A stretch of DNA of 36,822 nt from positions 1-36,822 of the forward strand of contig PARB01000008.1 of assembly GCA_002709505.1 (NCBI GenBank). Direction: 5' to 3'. The DNA comes from Paracoccaceae bacterium (GTDB taxonomy: Bacteria; Pseudomonadota; Alphaproteobacteria; Rhizobiales; Stappiaceae). Below the pieces are notes generated by a model. That model saw only the letters and a list, made by a program, of their open reading frames with translations. It did not search any database and was not told the origin of the DNA. Shown piece by piece: positions 34,423 to 36,822 of this stretch. A program made the translations under genes and the position numbers. Numbering within the stretch: the stretch's first letter is position 1; every line of letters begins with the position of its first letter.

Positions 34423-35529
34423 TCAGCCCTCCAGATCCGGGTCGATCCGGGCCCAGGCATCGGTATTGGTGCCGACGGCCTCTTCAAGCGAGGCGAGGCC
34501 GTGGCGGTCGAGGCAGTGCGACAGGTGCCGCAGGATCTTCGTCACCAGTCCCGGCCCCTCGTAGACCATGCCGGTGTAGAGCTGGATCAGGTTGGCACCG
34601 GCGGTGATCTTGGTCCAGGCGGTCTCGCCGCTGTCGATGCCGCCGACCCCGATGATGGGAAGCTCGGGCCCGACGCGCTGGCGCATGCGGGCAAGCGTCA
34701 CCGTCGCGCGCCGGAACAGCGGCCGACCCGACAGGCCGCCGGCCTCAGCCGCACCCGCGCGGTCGGTCAGGCCATTGCGGGCGAGCGTGGTGTTCGACAC
34801 GATCAGCCCGTCGAGGCGTGCGGCCAGAACCTCGGCGGCAATATCATCCAGCCCCGCCTCGTCGACGTCCGGAGCGATCTTCAGAAAGACCGGCACCGCG
34901 CGGCCGTGGCGCTCGGTGGCCGCGTCGCGGGCGTCCATCACCCGGGACAACAGTTCGGCAAGGGCCGCGCGCGCCTGCAGGTCGCGCAAGCCCGGCGTGT
35001 TGGGCGAGGAGATGTTGACGGCAAAATAGGACGCGAGGTCGGCGAAGGCCTCGATGCCGGCGGTGTAATCTGCGATACGGTCCTCGGTGTCCTTGTTGGC
35101 GCCGACGTTGACCCCGACGATGCCGCCGCGATGCTTGCGCGCCTCCAGCCGGACGCGCAGCGCCGCATGGCCGTCGTTGTTGAAGCCGAGCCGGTTGACC
35201 ACGCCCTTGTCGGCAACGAGCCGGAAGACGCGTGGGCTCGGGTTGCCCGCCTGCGGGCGCGGCGTCACCGTGCCGGCCTCGGCAAAGCCGAAGCCGAGCC
35301 GCAACAGCGCGTCCGGCACCTCGCCGTTCTTGTCGAAACCGGCGGCCATGCCGAGCGGATTGGGAAACGTCAGGTCGCCGATCTTGACGCTCAGCCGCCC
35401 GTCCTGCGGGACCCGGCAGGCCGGCACCGCACCGGAGGCGAGCGCCTTGACCGTCAGCCCGTGGGCGGCTTCCGCGTCCAGCATGAAGAGCGCGCGCCGG
35501 GCCGCGCCATCGACCAGATCGCGCAGCAT
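34423..35529 (-). CDS. pyrD: Dihydroorotate dehydrogenase (quinone), class 2
   Basis: FMN-dependent membrane-associated enzyme of pyrimidine synthesis (dihydroorotate to orotate, electrons to quinone); 368 residues. The N-terminal helical membrane-binding extension (1-40) marks class 2. The FMN/substrate motifs are NPLGMAAGFDKNGE, VNRLGFNNDG, VNISSPNTPGLRDLQ (171-185, including the catalytic Ser), LIVSNTT and GVGGIDSG. The ATG at 35529 shares one base with the DUF952 stop (TGATG), so translation is coupled; this pairing is common in Hyphomicrobiales. Confidence 0.95.
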   Translation of the reverse strand: MLRDLVDGAARRALFMLDAEAAHGLTVKALASGAVPACRVPQDGRLSVKIGDLTFPNPLGMAAGFDKNGEVPDALLRLGFGFAEAGTVTPRPQAGNPSPRVFRLVADKGVVNRLGFNNDGHAALRVRLEARKHRGGIVGVNVGANKDTEDRIADYTAGIEAFADLASYFAVNISSPNTPGLRDLQARAALAELLSRVMDARDAATERHGRAVPVFLKIAPDVDEAGLDDIAAEVLAARLDGLIVSNTTLARNGLTDRAGAAEAGGLSGRPLFRRATVTLARMRQRVGPELPIIGVGGIDSGETAWTKITAGANLIQLYTGMVYEGPGLVTKILRHLSHCLDRHGLASLEEAVGTNTDAWARIDPDLEG

Positions 35530-35870
35530 CACACCTCCTCCGGGAAGCGGTGCATGCCGTCTTCGCCGAGCGGCAGCGGCTTTGCCCAGACGACCGCCGA
35601 CATCGGCAGGTCGGCATAGAGATGCGGGAAAAGCGCCCCGCCGCGCGAGGGTTCCCACTTGAGCGCCTCGCCGAGCGCCTCGGTCTCGACCGCGATCAGC
35701 AGCAGATCCGCCTGACCGTGGAAATGTTTTGCGGCCGTCTCGCGCAGCTGATCGGCGGCGGAAAAATGGATGAACCCGTCGGCGAGATCGACCGGTGCGC
35801 CCGTATAGACCCCGGCGGCTTGCGCCGCACGCCAGTCGCTTTCGGGAGAGATCTTGTAAATCAGGGACAT
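35529..35870 (-). CDS. DUF952 domain protein
   Basis: Small cytoplasmic protein of 113 residues. DUF952 signatures are visible: IYKISPESDW near the N-terminus, DGFIHFSAADQ (about 31-41) and LFPHLYADLP (about 81-90). Function unknown; structural relatives suggest an ADP-ribosyl-transferase-like fold, which is only an idea. Two ATG codons (35870 and 35876) are possible; the nearer one is used here, with GAAGGTG upstream. First gene of the pair with pyrD. Confidence 0.82.
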   Translation of the reverse strand: MSLIYKISPESDWRAAQAAGVYTGAPVDLADGFIHFSAADQLRETAAKHFHGQADLLLIAVETEALGEALKWEPSRGGALFPHLYADLPMSAVVWAKPLPLGEDGMHRFPEEV

Positions 35871-36060
35871 GACCATCGCACCTTCGACGTTTCTGCGGGT
35901 TTCTTCCGCCCGCAATAAAGCCGGCACGGCCGCAAGACAAGGGAAAGCGCGCGGCGCGGGGTGGCACTTTGTCCGGTTTAGGAATATATACCGTAGCGGG
36001 GATATCCGTTCTGGAGGGGCGCAGAGGCACAATGGTGCCACCAAGATACGGGGCCGCAAG
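35871..36060. promoter_or_regulatory. Divergent promoter region with two small dyads
   Basis: 190 bases between DUF952-pyrD and the S24-like regulator. An AT-rich core contains the near-palindrome GGAATATATACC (35981-35992) and the palindrome GGATATCC (36000-36007). TATATA (35985-35990) could serve as a -10 box rightward, with GTGGCA 18 bases upstream. The dyads are possible operators of the adjacent regulator. Confidence 0.35.
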
Positions 36061-36729
36061 ATGCTGTCGCATGAAAGCGTATGGACCGCCATCGACCGGC
36101 TTGCCCGAGACCATGGCCTGTCTCCCTCCGGCCTGGCGCGGCGCGCGGGGCTCGACCCGACCACCTTCAATCCGTCCAAACGCACGGCGTCGGACGGACG
36201 CCCGCGCTGGCCGTCGATGGAATCGATTTCCAAGATCCTTTCCGCGACCGGGGCCAGTTTTTCGGAGTTCGTCGACCTCCTGGAGCGCCGTGCGGACCGC
36301 CTGCCGATCGCGTCCGACACGCGGCGCGCCGACGACGCCCTGCCCCTGCCGGGGGGGCTCTCCCTCGCCGAAACGCACGCTCACCCCACAAGCGGCTTTT
36401 TCCATGACGGCGGCTATCCGGAATTGACCGACTGGCCCGTTGCGGCGCCGGACGCCCCCTCCGGGGACACGGCGATCCGCGTCTGCGGCGACGCGTTGCT
36501 GCCGCTTTACCGGGACGGCGACATCGTCGTCGTCTCGCCGGCCGCCCGTATCCGCAAGGGCGATCGCGTCCTGCTGCGGCTGACCGACGGAACGCTGCTC
36601 GCCCATGTGTACGAGCGGCGCACGCGCGCGCGCATCCATGTGCGCTCGCTGCTGGAGGACGCCGAAATCGTCAGCTTCGCCGGCCCCGAGGTCGACTGGG
36701 TGGCGCGGATCATCTGGGCAAGCCAGTGA
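36061..36729 (+). CDS. HTH regulator with inactivated S24 (LexA-like) domain
   Basis: Phage-repressor-like protein of 222 residues. Residues 1-75 form an XRE-type helix-turn-helix (LARDHGLSPSGLARRAGLDP), followed by a linker and a LexA/S24-like beta domain (about 105-220) ending in VDWVARIIWASQ, a C-terminus typical of an alphaproteobacterial family. In that family the autoprotease serine lies in GDSMLPLYRDGD; here it reads GDALLPLYRDGD, so Ser is replaced by A145. The general-base Lys of the VMAK segment is replaced by H182 (LLAHVYERR). Self-cleavage is therefore not expected. The ATG at 36061 gives the normal N-terminus; the open frame upstream crosses the promoter. The next gene overlaps by 4 bases (GTGA). 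Confidence 0.8.
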   Translation: MLSHESVWTAIDRLARDHGLSPSGLARRAGLDPTTFNPSKRTASDGRPRWPSMESISKILSATGASFSEFVDLLERRADRLPIASDTRRADDALPLPGGLSLAETHAHPTSGFFHDGGYPELTDWPVAAPDAPSGDTAIRVCGDALLPLYRDGDIVVVSPAARIRKGDRVLLRLTDGTLLAHVYERRTRARIHVRSLLEDAEIVSFAGPEVDWVARIIWASQ

Positions 36730-36822
36730 GCCGCCCGTCCTCCTGGCGCATGCGCCTGGGCGCAACGGCGCTCGGGCTGGCCGGACTGGCGGGCGCGATC
36801 GTGCTGCTGGCCGGTGGCGACC
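36726..36822 (+). CDS. Start of an exported or membrane-anchored protein, partial
   Basis: Only 32 codons are inside the window. They start from a GTG overlapping the regulator stop, with a basic N-terminus (MSRPSSWRMRLG) and a hydrophobic stretch ATALGLAGLAGAIVLLAGG that looks like a signal peptide or membrane anchor. An ATG at 36750 is an alternative start. No family can be recognised. Coupling to the regulator suggests a joint role or shared expression. Confidence 0.5.
   Translation, partial: MSRPSSWRMRLGATALGLAGLAGAIVLLAGGD

Noticed and set aside
1..36822. CRISPR array, tRNA, rRNA, insertion sequence or prophage
   Set aside because: No regularly spaced repeats, no tRNA-like cloverleaf or CCA end, no transposase or integrase reading frame found on either strand. 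The S24-like regulator alone does not make a prophage.

Overview
The window is a stretch of GC-rich chromosome from an alphaproteobacterium. It is most probably a member of the Hyphomicrobiales close to Stappia, Pannonibacter or Roseibium. That placement is inferred from gene content, not from an rRNA or marker alignment. The supporting content is a ligase-associated DNA-repair module, a TIGR02186/TauE pair, a PodJ-type polarity factor, a ChoXWV choline importer beside betIAB, a DUF952-pyrD pair, and promoters of the CTTGAC-N17-CTATAT type. I see no rRNA, tRNA, CRISPR array, insertion sequence or prophage. The content is mostly ordinary chromosomal genes, 32 in all, with one gene (23434-24186) that looks acquired.

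Layout. Positions 1-4281 hold a DNA-repair module: a ligase-associated exonuclease (leftward, cut by the window edge), diverging from an Lhr-type helicase and the PdeM phosphoesterase. Positions 4306-6717 hold a leftward three-gene membrane operon (TauE/SafE exporter, TIGR02186, DUF3429) with a clear sigma-70 promoter. Positions 6780-11027 hold a 1415-residue PodJ-like protein, with CtrA-like motifs upstream. Positions 11380-20324 form a fatty-acid or acyl-CoA oxidation block: a MerR regulator, two acyl-CoA dehydrogenases, a thiolase and a FadJ-type fusion enzyme, ending in a good intrinsic terminator. A leftward EAL phosphodiesterase and a cupin gene sit between the thiolase and fadJ. A perfect 20-bp dyad lies just downstream of a predicted promoter ahead of the first dehydrogenase, and related dyads lie ahead of the MerR gene, suggesting a local repressor circuit.

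Positions 20372-24662 carry small single genes: a META-domain protein, a DUF6460 membrane protein, a histone-deacetylase-family enzyme, a NYN-domain nuclease candidate, a papain-like hydrolase candidate in an AT-rich pocket, and a MarR regulator. Positions 24707-26351 hold a MATE exporter, divergent from marR across a perfect 10+10 bp palindrome. Positions 26361-33397 are a complete choline-to-glycine-betaine unit: ChoXWV imports choline, BetA oxidises it to the aldehyde, BetB oxidises that to betaine, and BetI, with one perfect operator, regulates. Positions 33425-36822 hold a DUF4344 peptidase-like protein, DUF952-pyrD, a LexA/S24-like regulator that has lost both catalytic residues, and the first codons of a membrane or exported protein.

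The items most worth a second look are the promoter followed at once by an orphan intrinsic terminator ahead of the NYN gene (22437-22524), the isolated papain-like gene, the inactive S24-type regulator, and the MerR operator circuit with phased A-tracts upstream. None is shown here to be a new system.
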